DNA from: Sulfurimonas sp.
GTDB lineage: Bacteria; Campylobacterota; Campylobacteria; Campylobacterales; Sulfurimonadaceae
Direction: 5' to 3'
Assembly (NCBI RefSeq): GCF_023229105.1
Contig: NZ_JALNZY010000034.1
Coordinates: 1-20,341 of the forward strand
DNA length: 20,341 nt
This document shows, piece by piece, positions 8,808 to 16,675 of the stretch (positions are counted from its first letter, which is position 1; the number at the start of each line of letters is the position of its first letter). Below the pieces are notes generated by a model. That model was given only the letters and a program-made list of their open reading frames with translations, was not told where the DNA came from and searched no databases. The position numbers were made by a program, and so were the translations under genes.

Positions 8808-8813
8808 ATTATA
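8808..8813 (-). promoter_or_regulatory. Promoter (-10 element) of the atp-tol operon
   Basis: A perfect TATAAT lies on the minus strand 22 bases before the atpF' ATG, in the 125-base gap between parB and atpF'. Upstream is a very AT-rich stretch with A/T runs (8820-8910) but no consensus -35, which fits sigma-70 promoters in this phylum. The predicted transcript would start around 8800, giving a short leader with the strong ribosome binding site. Gaps from here to tolB never exceed 24 bases, so one transcript could cover atpF' to tolB. Confidence 0.5.
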
Positions 8814-8910
8814 CTATGTTAAAATTAAAAGAATTGTTAAACTGACAAAAAATTTAAAAAAATTTTATATTTTTAAAAAGCAATTTAAATTTATTTCAAT
8901 TTTTACTGTT

Positions 8911-9753
8911 TTATTTTAAAAATAAGTCTAAAAAATTATCTATTTGTTCTCTGTTTTGAAAATCTATAGTTAAACTCTTATTTGAACTTCTGCTTTTAAA
9001 ACCAAGTTCTGATAATCTATCTTTTATATTATTAAAATTATATAATGAAGCCTCTGCTTTTGGAGCAGTTTCGGGTTTTGAATTTTTTATACTTTTTATA
9101 GTTGTCTCAACTTCTCTAACACTCAGTTTTTGCCCAATTATTGAGTTTACAATCAACTGTTGTTGCTTCTCATCTAAACCTACTAAAACCTTAGCGTGCC
9201 CTGTACTTATCTTCTTCTCTACAAGTGCTCTTTGTGTTTTTTGTGAAAGTTGCAAAAGTCTTATAGTATTTGTAATGTGTGTTCTACTTTTATGAATTTT
9301 AGCAGATAACTCTTCTTGTGTAATCTCATGAAGCTTGATAAGCTCCCCATACGCATGAGCCAGCTCAATCGAGTTTAACTCATCTCTTTGGATATTTTCT
9401 ATAAGAGCGAATTGTCTCATCTTCTGTTCGTCACTATTTAAAATAATTGCACGAATAGTTTTTAACTTTGCTAGTTTTGATGCGCGCAATCTTCTCTCTC
9501 CTGCAATCAAAACATACCCATCAACATCTTCTGTCACTACTATAGGTTGAAGCAATCCATCATTTTTTATAGATTCGCTAAGCTCATAAAGAGAACTCTC
9601 TTCAAAATGCTTTCTCGGTTGAAACGGATTTGGTCTTATATCTTTTAGAGGAATCTCTATAATCGAATCTTTTTGAGAAATCTCATTTTCATACGCTTCG
9701 TCTATTTCACCTAAAAGTGCGCCCAATCCTCTGCCTAGTTTTTGTGACTTCAT
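8911..9753 (-). CDS. parB: Chromosome-partitioning protein ParB
   Basis: ParB binds centromere-like parS sites and spreads as a CTP-dependent clamp; ParA then moves the complex. The 280-residue protein starts with the family motif KLGRGLGALLG (5-15). It then has the CTP-binding motif GERRLRA (85-91) and the second nucleotide-site segment ENIQRDELN (119-127). A helix-turn-helix lies around 143-168 (TQEELSAKIHKSRTHITNTI), and the C-terminal dimerisation region (about 235-280) follows a charged linker. It overlaps parA by 4 bases (ATGA). No hairpin terminator is evident after it, only an AT-rich gap leading to the atp promoter. Confidence 0.95.
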   Translation of the reverse strand: MKSQKLGRGLGALLGEIDEAYENEISQKDSIIEIPLKDIRPNPFQPRKHFEESSLYELSESIKNDGLLQPIVVTEDVDGYVLIAGERRLRASKLAKLKTIRAIILNSDEQKMRQFALIENIQRDELNSIELAHAYGELIKLHEITQEELSAKIHKSRTHITNTIRLLQLSQKTQRALVEKKISTGHAKVLVGLDEKQQQLIVNSIIGQKLSVREVETTIKSIKNSKPETAPKAEASLYNFNNIKDRLSELGFKSRSSNKSLTIDFQNREQIDNFLDLFLK

Positions 9754-10535
9754 GCTTTCATAATCGCTTGTGCTAAATTTTGATAAGATATTGAACCTAT
9801 CGATTTTACATCATAAAGAATGGCAGGTTTGCCAAATGACGGTGACTCCGCTAGTTTTACATTTCTTGGAACCACTATAATCTCTCCGCTTGAATCTTTA
9901 AAAAGTTTACTATCAAAATGCTGTTTCAAATCTGCAAAAACCTGTTTAGAGAGATTATTTTGAGCACTAAACATTGTTGGCAAAAAACCTCTGATATTTA
10001 ATTTTTGATTTATTGATTTTCTCACAAGTTTTACAGTGTTTAACAGCTGTGCTAAACCCTCGAGCGCAAAAAATTCACACTGTATAGGAATTATTACCGA
10101 GTTTGAAGCTGAAAGAGCATTTATCGTCATAGGTCCTAAAGCCGGAGGAGAGTCTATAATAATATAGTCATAATCCTTGAGGACATTTGCTATCGCTTTT
10201 TTCAAAACAAGCTCGCGCCCTTTGGAATTTTGTGCATCATAATACTCTTTTTCTATTCCCACAAGTCCGATATTTGATGGTGCCAAATGAAGAGTCGGAA
10301 GTTCTGATTTTAGTATAATATCTTTTAATTTTTTTGTTCCAATAAGTACATGATACAGGTTAAATTCATAATCATTTCTGTGAAATCCCAAAGACGTAGT
10401 GGCGTTTGCCTGAGGGTCTGAGTCTATTAAAAGAACTTTTTTTTCTGCAACTGCAAGTGAGGCAGCTAAGTTTACGGCTGTAGTTGTTTTACCGACACCG
10501 CCTTTTTGATTTGCAATTACAATTACTTCACTCAT
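9750..10535 (-). CDS. parA: Chromosome-partitioning ATPase ParA (Soj)
   Basis: ParA-family ATPases bind DNA when ATP-bound and are released by ParB, which drives segregation of the replication origin. The 261-residue protein has the deviant Walker A motif KGGVGKTT at 11-18 (both signature lysines, K11 and K16, present). It also has the Walker A' region DYIIIDSPPALG and the LLIDSDPQANAT strand. The absence of an N-terminal DNA-binding extension and the pairing with parB indicate the chromosomal (Soj) type. Start and stop each overlap a neighbour by 4 bases, placing parA in one operon with birA and parB. Confidence 0.96.
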   Translation of the reverse strand: MSEVIVIANQKGGVGKTTTAVNLAASLAVAEKKVLLIDSDPQANATTSLGFHRNDYEFNLYHVLIGTKKLKDIILKSELPTLHLAPSNIGLVGIEKEYYDAQNSKGRELVLKKAIANVLKDYDYIIIDSPPALGPMTINALSASNSVIIPIQCEFFALEGLAQLLNTVKLVRKSINQKLNIRGFLPTMFSAQNNLSKQVFADLKQHFDSKLFKDSSGEIIVVPRNVKLAESPSFGKPAILYDVKSIGSISYQNLAQAIMKA

Positions 10536-11170
10536 CTTAGACTATATATCCTCTCGCCGTTGATTACAACAGAACCATCGCTCTGCAGTGACGCATTTTC
10601 TAAAGAAATTTTTAAACTTTTGCTGTGTGTATAAAATTTTTGATTCTTATAAAATTCTAACTCATATTTACTAAAAACTTGCTTCCATGAGCTCTTTTTT
10701 TCTATATTTAAAAAATATCTTTTTATAAGTTCATCTCTGTGTAAATCCACATCTAATTTCGTAAAATTATTCGGTGCTTTTGCCATGTTTAATCCAACCC
10801 CGCAAAGCAGGCTGTTTTTAACCAAATTTGTAATCATTCCGCCGACTTTTTTGTTATTTATATAAAAATCGTTAGGCCATTTTAGCCATAGGGCAGATCC
10901 GAAATCTTCTAATGTCTCCTTTAAAATAAAAGAAAAATATATAGATGCGGATTCAAGTTTCAAATCTTTTGGCAAATCCTCTAGTGCAAGTGCAAAGGAT
11001 AAAAAGAGATTACCCCGTACTCCATTCCAAGAGTTTTCTCTGCTTCCCACTCCGGCTGTTTGAAAATTCGCCATAACTGCACAAGGTGGAGAAATTTTGT
11101 CCTCTAGCATCAACTCTTTTAAATATTTTTGTGTTGAATCTACGCTGTCAAGAGAGAGTATCTGCAACAC
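10532..11170 (-). CDS. birA: Biotin--[acetyl-CoA-carboxylase] ligase, without repressor domain
   Basis: This enzyme activates biotin with ATP and attaches it to the biotin carboxyl carrier protein. The 212-residue product has the ligase N-terminus LSLDSVDSTQKYL. A glycine-rich biotinyl-AMP loop, GVGSRENSW, stands at 40-48 where the family has GRGRRGRxW, and KWPND is at 97-101 with VGGMI behind it. It lacks the N-terminal helix-turn-helix of E. coli BirA, so it should not act as a repressor. The GTG start (11168-11170) lies inside fmt (23-base overlap); TTG, the next codon, is an alternative. No strong ribosome binding site is visible, so coupling to fmt is likely. Confidence 0.88.
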   Translation of the reverse strand: MLQILSLDSVDSTQKYLKELMLEDKISPPCAVMANFQTAGVGSRENSWNGVRGNLFLSFALALEDLPKDLKLESASIYFSFILKETLEDFGSALWLKWPNDFYINNKKVGGMITNLVKNSLLCGVGLNMAKAPNNFTKLDVDLHRDELIKRYFLNIEKKSSWKQVFSKYELEFYKNQKFYTHSKSLKISLENASLQSDGSVVINGERIYSLR

Positions 11171-12056
11171 TTACTCTTTTGCCGTTTATATAAGAGAGAA
11201 CATCCATCTCATTTTTTGATTCCGGCTGTACTCTATAAATGCGAATTCTCCCCTTTTTACATCCGACGATAATAGAATCTTTTTCTATTTGCAGGATTTT
11301 TCCACTCTCATTTTCACTCTGGTTTTCAACTAATTTTATCTTCTTTAGTTTAAGTCCAGAGGCAAGGTAAATGCCCGGCCAAGGTGTAAATGCACGATAC
11401 TTATTAAAGAGAGCCTCAGCATCAGCAAACGAAACTTCCCCATCTTGTTTGGTAATTTTTGTGCAGTGTGAGGAGGTTGAATCGTCCTGTTTTTTGGGCG
11501 TATATTTATTAAAATTCTTCAGCACGTCAACAATTAACTCACATGCAGTATCCGTAAGCCTATCAAAGAGCGACTCTGACATCTCATTTGCATCAACGTC
11601 AATCTCTTGAATCTTTATAATATCTCCAGTATCAAGCCCCTCATCCATAAGCATAGCAGTTACGCCTGTTTTACTGTCTGCATTTAAGAGAATTTGCTGT
11701 ATCGGGCTAGCACCCCTGTAGTTCGGTAGTATTGAAGCATGAAGATTTATGCAAGGGGCATGTTCTAATATTTCACGTGGAAGTATCTGTCCATAAGCGG
11801 CAACCACTATATAGTCACACTCTATTTTTTTCAACTCTGTAATCGTTGCTGCATCTCTTAATCTATTTGGTTGATAAACGATAATGTTATTTTGCAGTGC
11901 TATAGTTTTTACGATGGGAGGAGTAAGAACTTTTTTCCGTCCTACAGGCTTATCAGGCTGGGTATATACACCAACAACTTCCATATCTTTTGTGCTGATA
12001 ATTTTTTCTAAAATCCGTCCTGCATACTCCGGTGTTCCCATGAAAATTATTTTCAT
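11148..12056 (-). CDS. fmt: Methionyl-tRNA formyltransferase
   Basis: Fmt transfers a formyl group from 10-formyltetrahydrofolate to initiator Met-tRNA. The 302-residue protein begins MKIIFMGTPEYA. It contains the catalytic region INLHASILPNYRGASP with Asn104 and His106 and the catalytic Asp142 in MDEGLDTGDI, plus a C-terminal OB-like domain. I place the start at ATG 12054-12056, 5 bases after AAGGAG (12062-12067). The preceding GTG codon would be only 2 bases from the ribosome site. The start shares one base with the proB stop (TGATG). Length is slightly under E. coli Fmt (315). A parS-like palindrome lies inside the gene at 11769-11784. Confidence 0.95.
   Translation of the reverse strand: MKIIFMGTPEYAGRILEKIISTKDMEVVGVYTQPDKPVGRKKVLTPPIVKTIALQNNIIVYQPNRLRDAATITELKKIECDYIVVAAYGQILPREILEHAPCINLHASILPNYRGASPIQQILLNADSKTGVTAMLMDEGLDTGDIIKIQEIDVDANEMSESLFDRLTDTACELIVDVLKNFNKYTPKKQDDSTSSHCTKITKQDGEVSFADAEALFNKYRAFTPWPGIYLASGLKLKKIKLVENQSENESGKILQIEKDSIIVGCKKGRIRIYRVQPESKNEMDVLSYINGKRVSVADTLS
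11769..11784. promoter_or_regulatory. Possible parS-like ParB binding site inside fmt
   Basis: The 16-mer TATTTCACGTGGAAGT matches the widely conserved parS consensus TGTTTCACGTGAAACA at 12 of 16 positions, including nine in a row (TTTCACGTG). It lies about 1.2 kb from parA, where chromosomal parS sites often cluster. It also falls on codons for Pro-Arg-Glu-Ile-Leu in fmt, so chance or coding constraint can explain it. Known bacterial parS sites are usually closer to consensus. Confidence 0.25.
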
Positions 12057-12820
12057 CACTTCTCCTTAGTAAAAAGAGTTCCGCCTGCATGTCTGTTTTG
12101 TAACATAAGACTTTTAATGTCGCTTAAATCGTATCCGCTTGTAAGAACCATGTCTATTCCATGTCCTAAAAGATAGTTTGCAGCTTTTAGTTTCGTCAAT
12201 ATTCCGCCTGTAGCAAAAGCGCCATGAGGAGTCGCCTCTTTTTCAAGCTCATTTTGATTTATGCTATGCACGGTTTTAAATATTTTTGCATCTGTAAATT
12301 TTCTTGGATCTTTATCATAGTAGGCATCAATATCTGAGAGAATTATAAGCAAATCTGAGTCGGTATATTTTGTAATATATGCTGAAAGCTGGTCATTGTC
12401 TCCAACAACTAGCTCCTTTGTGGAGGTTGCATCATTTTCATTGATAATGGGGATAACGCCGTTTGAGAGAAGAGTATTGACTGTATCTTTGATTCTTTGT
12501 ATCTCATCTTCTCTTTGAAGGTTTGCAGCGGTTACTAAAACCTGCGCAGTTAACACATCATGCACTCCAAACTTCTTACTATATTTGTTCATAAGTATCG
12601 GCTGCCCTATTGAAGCTAACGCCTGCTTGTTTTGCAGTATGCTTCTATCTAGCTTTAAAGAGGTGTACCCTGCTGCTACCGCTCCAGAGGAGACTAAAAT
12701 AACTTCGTTTGTCTCTCTAAGTTCGCATAAAAAATCTACTAAATCCTTCATTCTCCCTAGAGCGATAGAGTCATTTTGTGTTAAAACAGCACTTCCTACT
12801 TTTACGACTACTCTTTTCAT
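12056..12820 (-). CDS. proB: Glutamate 5-kinase, short form without PUA domain
   Basis: ProB phosphorylates glutamate to glutamyl 5-phosphate, the first step of proline synthesis. The 254-residue protein is an amino-acid kinase fold with the N-terminal phosphate loop VVKVGSAVLT (4-13). It also shows the segment VSSGAVAAG (about 43-51), the ENDATSTKELVVGDNDQLSA substrate and nucleotide region, and GTGG-like AFATGGILTKLKAA near the end. It lacks the C-terminal PUA domain of E. coli ProB (367 residues); short forms are normal in this phylum. proA is not adjacent. The ATG follows the obg stop by 3 bases. Confidence 0.94.
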   Translation of the reverse strand: MKRVVVKVGSAVLTQNDSIALGRMKDLVDFLCELRETNEVILVSSGAVAAGYTSLKLDRSILQNKQALASIGQPILMNKYSKKFGVHDVLTAQVLVTAANLQREDEIQRIKDTVNTLLSNGVIPIINENDATSTKELVVGDNDQLSAYITKYTDSDLLIILSDIDAYYDKDPRKFTDAKIFKTVHSINQNELEKEATPHGAFATGGILTKLKAANYLLGHGIDMVLTSGYDLSDIKSLMLQNRHAGGTLFTKEK

Positions 12821-12823
12821 TTT

Positions 12824-13930
12824 TTAGGACTCTAATCTTTTTGATTGGACTAATTTAAAAAGAGCATTTTTAAGCGGCTCTATATTTTTATTTGTAGCCG
12901 AGGAGATAGGCACTACAAAGTATGGAAGTTCTCTGTTATAGCCAAGTGTCCCATCTGCTGTTTTTTGAATAAAATATGGCATTGTCTCATCAAAACCAAT
13001 ATCACTATCTTTGTTTGCTTTAACTCCAACTATCTCTAAAAAACTCTTAACCAACTCTTCTATTTCATTCGGAGGCACTACGTCAACTCTAGTTAAGGCA
13101 ATAGCATATTTACTCTGTGCCAATTTGTCTGAAAACGCTGCCACTTCTTCTTTTAGCGTCTCTATCTGCTCTTTTAAATCTCTATATGATGCCAAATCAA
13201 CCATGAAAAGAAGAATCTCTGTTCTTTCTATATGTCTTAAAAACTCTATTCCAAGACCTTTTCCCTCATGTGCTCCGCCTATAATACCGGGAATATCAGC
13301 CATAATAAACGACTCAAAATCGCCTATATTTACCTGCCCGAGTTTTGGCGTAAGTGTTGTAAACTCATAATTTGCAATCTCAGGACGAGCATTTGAGACA
13401 GTTGAGATAAGAGTAGATTTGCCAACATTTGGAAAGCCTACTAAGCCGACATCAGCTATAAGTTTAAGGTCAAGCTTAATTCTTCTTGTCTCTCCCTTTT
13501 GCCCCGGTTGAGCGTAAGTAGGTCTTTGATTTGTGGATGATTTAAAGTGAGTGTTTCCAAGCCCACCTTTTCCGCCCATTATAAAAAGCTCCTCTTGCCC
13601 ATCCTCTAGCATATCAAACAGCACTTCCCCGCTCTCTAGGTCGATTATCTGCGTTCCCGGCGGTACTATGATAACCTTTTTAACACCGGATTTTCCGTTC
13701 ATATTTGAGCCTTCTCCCGGAACACCGTTATCAGCTTTTATATGCATCTTTTTTTGAAAATGAGAGAGCGTATGCGTGTTGTTATCACACTTAAACCAAA
13801 TATCTCCGCCCTTGCCACCATCTCCGCCATTTGGTCCGCCGTTTACGACAAATTTTTCACGACGAAATGCAACACACCCTTGACCGCCTTTTCCAGAGGA
13901 GACTGTTAGTTCAACGCTATCTGTAAACAT
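12824..13930 (-). CDS. obg: Obg-family GTPase (ribosome-associated)
   Basis: Obg/CgtA is an essential GTPase that binds the large ribosomal subunit and links ribosome maturation to stress signalling. The 368-residue protein has the glycine-rich Obg domain at about 1-158 (GGPNGGDGGKGGD at 31-43). The GTPase domain follows, with P-loop GFPNVGKS at 165-172, switch I threonines in TTLTP (191-195) and DIPG at 212-215. The C-terminal part is short compared with E. coli. An AAGGA ribosome binding site precedes the ATG. Its position behind rplU-rpmA is the common bacterial arrangement. Confidence 0.96.
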   Translation of the reverse strand: MFTDSVELTVSSGKGGQGCVAFRREKFVVNGGPNGGDGGKGGDIWFKCDNNTHTLSHFQKKMHIKADNGVPGEGSNMNGKSGVKKVIIVPPGTQIIDLESGEVLFDMLEDGQEELFIMGGKGGLGNTHFKSSTNQRPTYAQPGQKGETRRIKLDLKLIADVGLVGFPNVGKSTLISTVSNARPEIANYEFTTLTPKLGQVNIGDFESFIMADIPGIIGGAHEGKGLGIEFLRHIERTEILLFMVDLASYRDLKEQIETLKEEVAAFSDKLAQSKYAIALTRVDVVPPNEIEELVKSFLEIVGVKANKDSDIGFDETMPYFIQKTADGTLGYNRELPYFVVPISSATNKNIEPLKNALFKLVQSKRLES

Positions 13931-13948
13931 ATATATTTTCCTTGATGT

Positions 13949-13976
13949 TTAATACTTAAAAATTTACTATTAACAA
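13949..13976 (-). promoter_or_regulatory. Candidate promoter for obg and the downstream operon
   Basis: On the minus strand TTGTTA (13971-13976) and TATTAA (13949-13954) are separated by 16 bases, a plausible -35/-10 pair. They lie in the 141-base gap between the rpmA stop and the obg start and downstream of the rpmA hairpin. A transcript would start around 13942, leaving a very short leader that still includes the AAGGA ribosome site. The stretch is AT-rich, so chance matches are possible. Confidence 0.35.
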
Positions 13977-14038
13977 TAAAAAGTAAACTGTTAAATATTT
14001 AAAGCTTTTTAGGCGTATAGCCCAATGTTTGAAGTAGA

Positions 14039-14064
14039 AATATTTGAGCCTTAGCTCAAATATT
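14039..14064 (-). terminator. Hairpin terminator after rpmA
   Basis: A perfect 11-base inverted repeat (AATATTTGAGC / GCTCAAATATT) with a 4-base loop begins 8 bases after the rpmA stop codon. On the minus strand it is followed by TTTC, a weak T-tract, so it may be an incomplete or read-through terminator. It separates the rplU-rpmA transcript from obg. Confidence 0.6.
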
Positions 14065-14071
14065 GGTAGAA

Positions 14072-14329
14072 TTATGCAGCGGGGATTATTGAAACTTGTT
14101 GGCGTTTTTTATCTTTTCTGTGAAATGATACAACTCCATCAACCAAAGCAAAAATTGTATGGTCTTTTCCCATACCAACATTTTTACCCGGGTGAACCTT
14201 AGTTCCTCTTTGGCGAATAATGATGTTACCAGCTATTACAGCCTCTCCACCATACTTCTTAACACCAAGTCTTCTACCAGCCGAATCACGATTATTCTGT
14301 GTACTACCTTGACCTTTCTTATGTGCCAT
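14072..14329 (-). CDS. rpmA: 50S ribosomal protein L27
   Basis: L27 sits at the peptidyl-transferase centre of the 50S subunit. The 85-residue protein begins MAHKKGQGSTQNNRDSAGRR and carries the conserved GVKKYGGE and GNIIIRQRGTKVHPG segments. It starts directly at the mature-type sequence, without the cleaved N-terminal extension found in Firmicutes. rplU lies 26 bases upstream, so the two are co-transcribed, and a hairpin terminator lies just downstream. Confidence 0.98.
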   Translation of the reverse strand: MAHKKGQGSTQNNRDSAGRRLGVKKYGGEAVIAGNIIIRQRGTKVHPGKNVGMGKDHTIFALVDGVVSFHRKDKKRQQVSIIPAA

Positions 14330-14355
14330 CTTAAATCTCCTTAAGTTTTTTTAGC

Positions 14356-14664
14356 TTATGCTGCTATTTTTGTAATACGAACACGCGTATAATCTCTTCT
14401 AAAGCCTCTTTTTACTTTAGAGTCTTTACGACGACGCTTTTTAAAAGTTACAACTTTCTTCTCACGCCCCTCATTAATAACCTCAGCAGTTACAACAGCG
14501 CCTTCAACGAAAGGTGCTCCAACTTTAAGCTCGCCTGCGTTAACAGCTAGAACTTCTTTAATCTCGATAGAAGCTTTAGGTTCAAGAGACATTTTATCAA
14601 ACAATAAAATATCGCCCTCTTGAACTTTATACTGCTTGCCACCGTTTTTGATAATTGCGTACAT
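14356..14664 (-). CDS. rplU: 50S ribosomal protein L21
   Basis: L21 binds 23S rRNA near L20. The start used here is the ATG at 14662-14664, giving the canonical MYAIIKNGGKQYKV beginning and 102 residues, the usual family length. AAGGA (14672-14676) lies 7 bases upstream. A TTG two codons further upstream is in frame but only 1 base from that ribosome binding site, so it is unlikely. The C-terminal half has KKRRRKDSKVKRGFRRDYTR, the basic rRNA-binding stretch. It heads the rplU-rpmA pair. Confidence 0.97.
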   Translation of the reverse strand: MYAIIKNGGKQYKVQEGDILLFDKMSLEPKASIEIKEVLAVNAGELKVGAPFVEGAVVTAEVINEGREKKVVTFKKRRRKDSKVKRGFRRDYTRVRITKIAA

Positions 14665-14692
14665 GTACAATTCCTTAAATCTTTAAATACTT

Positions 14693-14744
14693 GGGTCCCC
14701 GTGGGCGCATAATCTACATTCCCATTGGTTTTGTTTCTACAAAA
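14693..14744 (-). promoter_or_regulatory. Structured leader candidate of rplU
   Basis: The predicted rplU 5' untranslated region is about 80 bases. Near its 5' end is a 6-base-pair hairpin with a 4-base loop (14729-14744, TTTTGT / ACAAAA arms). Further on it holds a GC-rich block (14693-14708, 14 of 16 bases G or C) that stands out in an AT-rich gap. TGGG and CCCA elements (14721-14724 and 14702-14705) could pair. Ribosomal-protein leaders often bind their own product, but I do not recognise this as a known L21 leader. Confidence 0.3.
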
Positions 14745-14752
14745 AGTTCGGA

Positions 14753-14758
14753 ATTATA
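14753..14758 (-). promoter_or_regulatory. Promoter (-10 element) of rplU-rpmA
   Basis: A perfect TATAAT on the minus strand lies 88 bases before the rplU ATG, inside the 208-base gap to the chemoreceptor gene. No consensus -35 is evident. The rest of the gap (about 14760-14872) is AT-rich; I see no convincing terminator for the chemoreceptor gene there. Confidence 0.5.
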
Positions 14759-14872
14759 CTCTTACAAGCTTTAAGTATTGTTTAATCATAAAAATATATT
14801 TTAATATTCTTACTCTCATAGAACTTTTTTGGTCACGAATCCTAAATATTTTATATCTTAACTTTTACAACT

Positions 14873-16672
14873 CTAAAACTCTTTAGATTTAGCATTGTGA
14901 ACAAATCGTCCAGCCATCTCTTTGGTTTGCGTTACTATCTCACTTACCTCTTTTGCGTTATCTGCATTTTTTTGTGTTGTCTCCTCAAGCGTACCAATCG
15001 TGTCGTTAATATTTGAAACTGCTTGAGACTGCTCCTGCATCGTTGAACTTACTTCATTGATAGAACCCGTCATGATACCCACTGTTGCAGTAATTTCATT
15101 AAGGCTTTTTTGTGTTTTTTCAGCAAGGCTAGTTACCTCACCTGCAACAACAGCAAATCCTCTACCATGCTCTCCTGCTCGCGCTGCTTCAATAGCAGCA
15201 TTTAGTGCCAAAAGATTGGTTTGGTCTGCGATATCACGGATTACGCTTATTGCTGATTTTATATCCTCGGATTGGCTTACAACACTGTTGGTTCTAAGAA
15301 CAATCTCATTTATTGCAACTGTAATTGACTCCATTATTTTTGAAGTCTCTTTGAGTTTTTGTGCTTGATCTTGCGCTGAAGATGTCAACAATGTCATGTT
15401 TTCAGAGAGCTTAAGAGATTGTTTCTCTAAGCTATGCCCATCTTCAAGTTCCTGTCTGCTCGCTTTTGAGAGTGCTTTGCCTAAACTGTTTGTGCTCTCA
15501 AAAAGTTCTTTGACTCTTCCTGTTGTATCCGCTATTTCTACAGTCGCCTTAAAGTTATCATTCTCATAACTCTTAAGCACTTCAAGCACTTTTTGGATAT
15601 TTGCATTCATAGCATCAAGCATAGAGTTGACAATATCTTTGAGTCTATTTAGAGATTCGCTGCTCGCATCTACTTCAACTCTTTTTGTCATATCGCCTTT
15701 AGCTGTTTTTGAGGCAACGTCAGAGAGGTTAGCAATAAGCTCATTATCTTGTATTGCACCATCTTCCATGTTCTTTATATAGCGATTGAACTCATAAGCG
15801 ATATCTTTAATCTCATCATTTTCTTTAATCTCTATGCGTGAACCATTTTTTTCATTTAAATTTTTAACCCCATCTAGTAAAAGTAGCAGTTTACTTTTAA
15901 ACTTTAAAGAGACGATAAGTGCAATAACAATGATTATAAATGCAATCGTAACTAGTGTAAACGTAAAATTCCACATGTTATCTTTAACTTGATCTCTCAT
16001 TTTCTTATTAGAGATACTCACTCCAAGATAGCCGGAGACATCGCCCTCTTTCCAGTTCGTATGGCAAGCGATACACCCTTTTTCAGCGATAATTTTTTCA
16101 TAAAAAGTAGAGGTATCATCTGCTTCATCTATCTTATAGGTTTTGTTGTTTATAAACTCTAAACTCCTATCGATTTCAAAGTGACAACTGCTACATTTTT
16201 TCTCTTTATCCATCAAGGTGCTTCCATGAAACCCCGCCGACTCCTCAAGAGGCTTATCGCTCCAGTCTGTTCGAAGATACCTTCCATTTGTTTGTTCATA
16301 AATTTCTTTATTTGGATTGTAAAAGCCGCCTTCTTTGTGAACAAATGGTTTTCCTACAGTTACCTCATTTGATTTGTAATTCATAAGCCCAGAAGATGCA
16401 TATAAAACAGTCTCCTTTACACCCTCAAGGAGCGCAATATTGTCCATTGTAGCTTGAAATGTTTTACGCTGACCTCGTGCAAGCGAATCTCTTGAAGAGA
16501 CAATATAGTTATGTAAAATAGCAGACCCCTTATCCTCTATCATCTCCTCAAGTTTTTGTTTTTGAAGATAATAGTTGAGCGTTATAGAGATAATAGAGAT
16601 GGCTATAACACTAAAAACGAGGGGGAAAGAGAGTTTAAATAAGATGGTTTCAAAAAAGCTTCTCTTTTGCAT
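14873..16672 (-). CDS. Methyl-accepting chemotaxis protein with a periplasmic two-haem (CxxCH) sensor region
   Basis: This is a 599-residue inner-membrane chemoreceptor. Membrane helices lie at about 12-33 and 235-256, framing a periplasmic region of about 200 residues. That region contains two CxxCH motifs, C160-SS-C163-H164 and C200-IA-C203-H204, which would bind covalent c-type haem. A HAMP-like segment (257-310), helical linker and signalling domain follow. The conserved hairpin tip is at about 477-513 (IADQTNLLALNAAIEAARAG and FAVVAGEV), which binds CheA/CheW. There is no C-terminal CheR-tethering pentapeptide. The ATG lies 3 bases after the hydrogenase small-subunit stop with AAGGGG as ribosome site, so it is coupled to the hydrogenase genes. 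Seen: motifs and topology. Inferred: it senses redox state or hydrogen through the haems. I do not assign the sensor fold. Confidence 0.93.
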   Translation of the reverse strand: MQKRSFFETILFKLSFPLVFSVIAISIISITLNYYLQKQKLEEMIEDKGSAILHNYIVSSRDSLARGQRKTFQATMDNIALLEGVKETVLYASSGLMNYKSNEVTVGKPFVHKEGGFYNPNKEIYEQTNGRYLRTDWSDKPLEESAGFHGSTLMDKEKKCSSCHFEIDRSLEFINNKTYKIDEADDTSTFYEKIIAEKGCIACHTNWKEGDVSGYLGVSISNKKMRDQVKDNMWNFTFTLVTIAFIIIVIALIVSLKFKSKLLLLLDGVKNLNEKNGSRIEIKENDEIKDIAYEFNRYIKNMEDGAIQDNELIANLSDVASKTAKGDMTKRVEVDASSESLNRLKDIVNSMLDAMNANIQKVLEVLKSYENDNFKATVEIADTTGRVKELFESTNSLGKALSKASRQELEDGHSLEKQSLKLSENMTLLTSSAQDQAQKLKETSKIMESITVAINEIVLRTNSVVSQSEDIKSAISVIRDIADQTNLLALNAAIEAARAGEHGRGFAVVAGEVTSLAEKTQKSLNEITATVGIMTGSINEVSSTMQEQSQAVSNINDTIGTLEETTQKNADNAKEVSEIVTQTKEMAGRFVHNAKSKEF

Positions 16673-16675
16673 GAT

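Noticed and set aside
13011..13370. Plus-strand open frame of 119 codons opposite obg
   Set aside because: It lies within the GTPase domain of a confidently identified gene; composition (Ser/Thr/Pro-rich) is typical of an antisense shadow.
14800..14815. AT-rich palindrome after the chemoreceptor gene as a terminator
   Set aside because: AAAATATATTTT-type self-complementarity is expected by chance in such AT-rich DNA and has no GC stem or T-tract.
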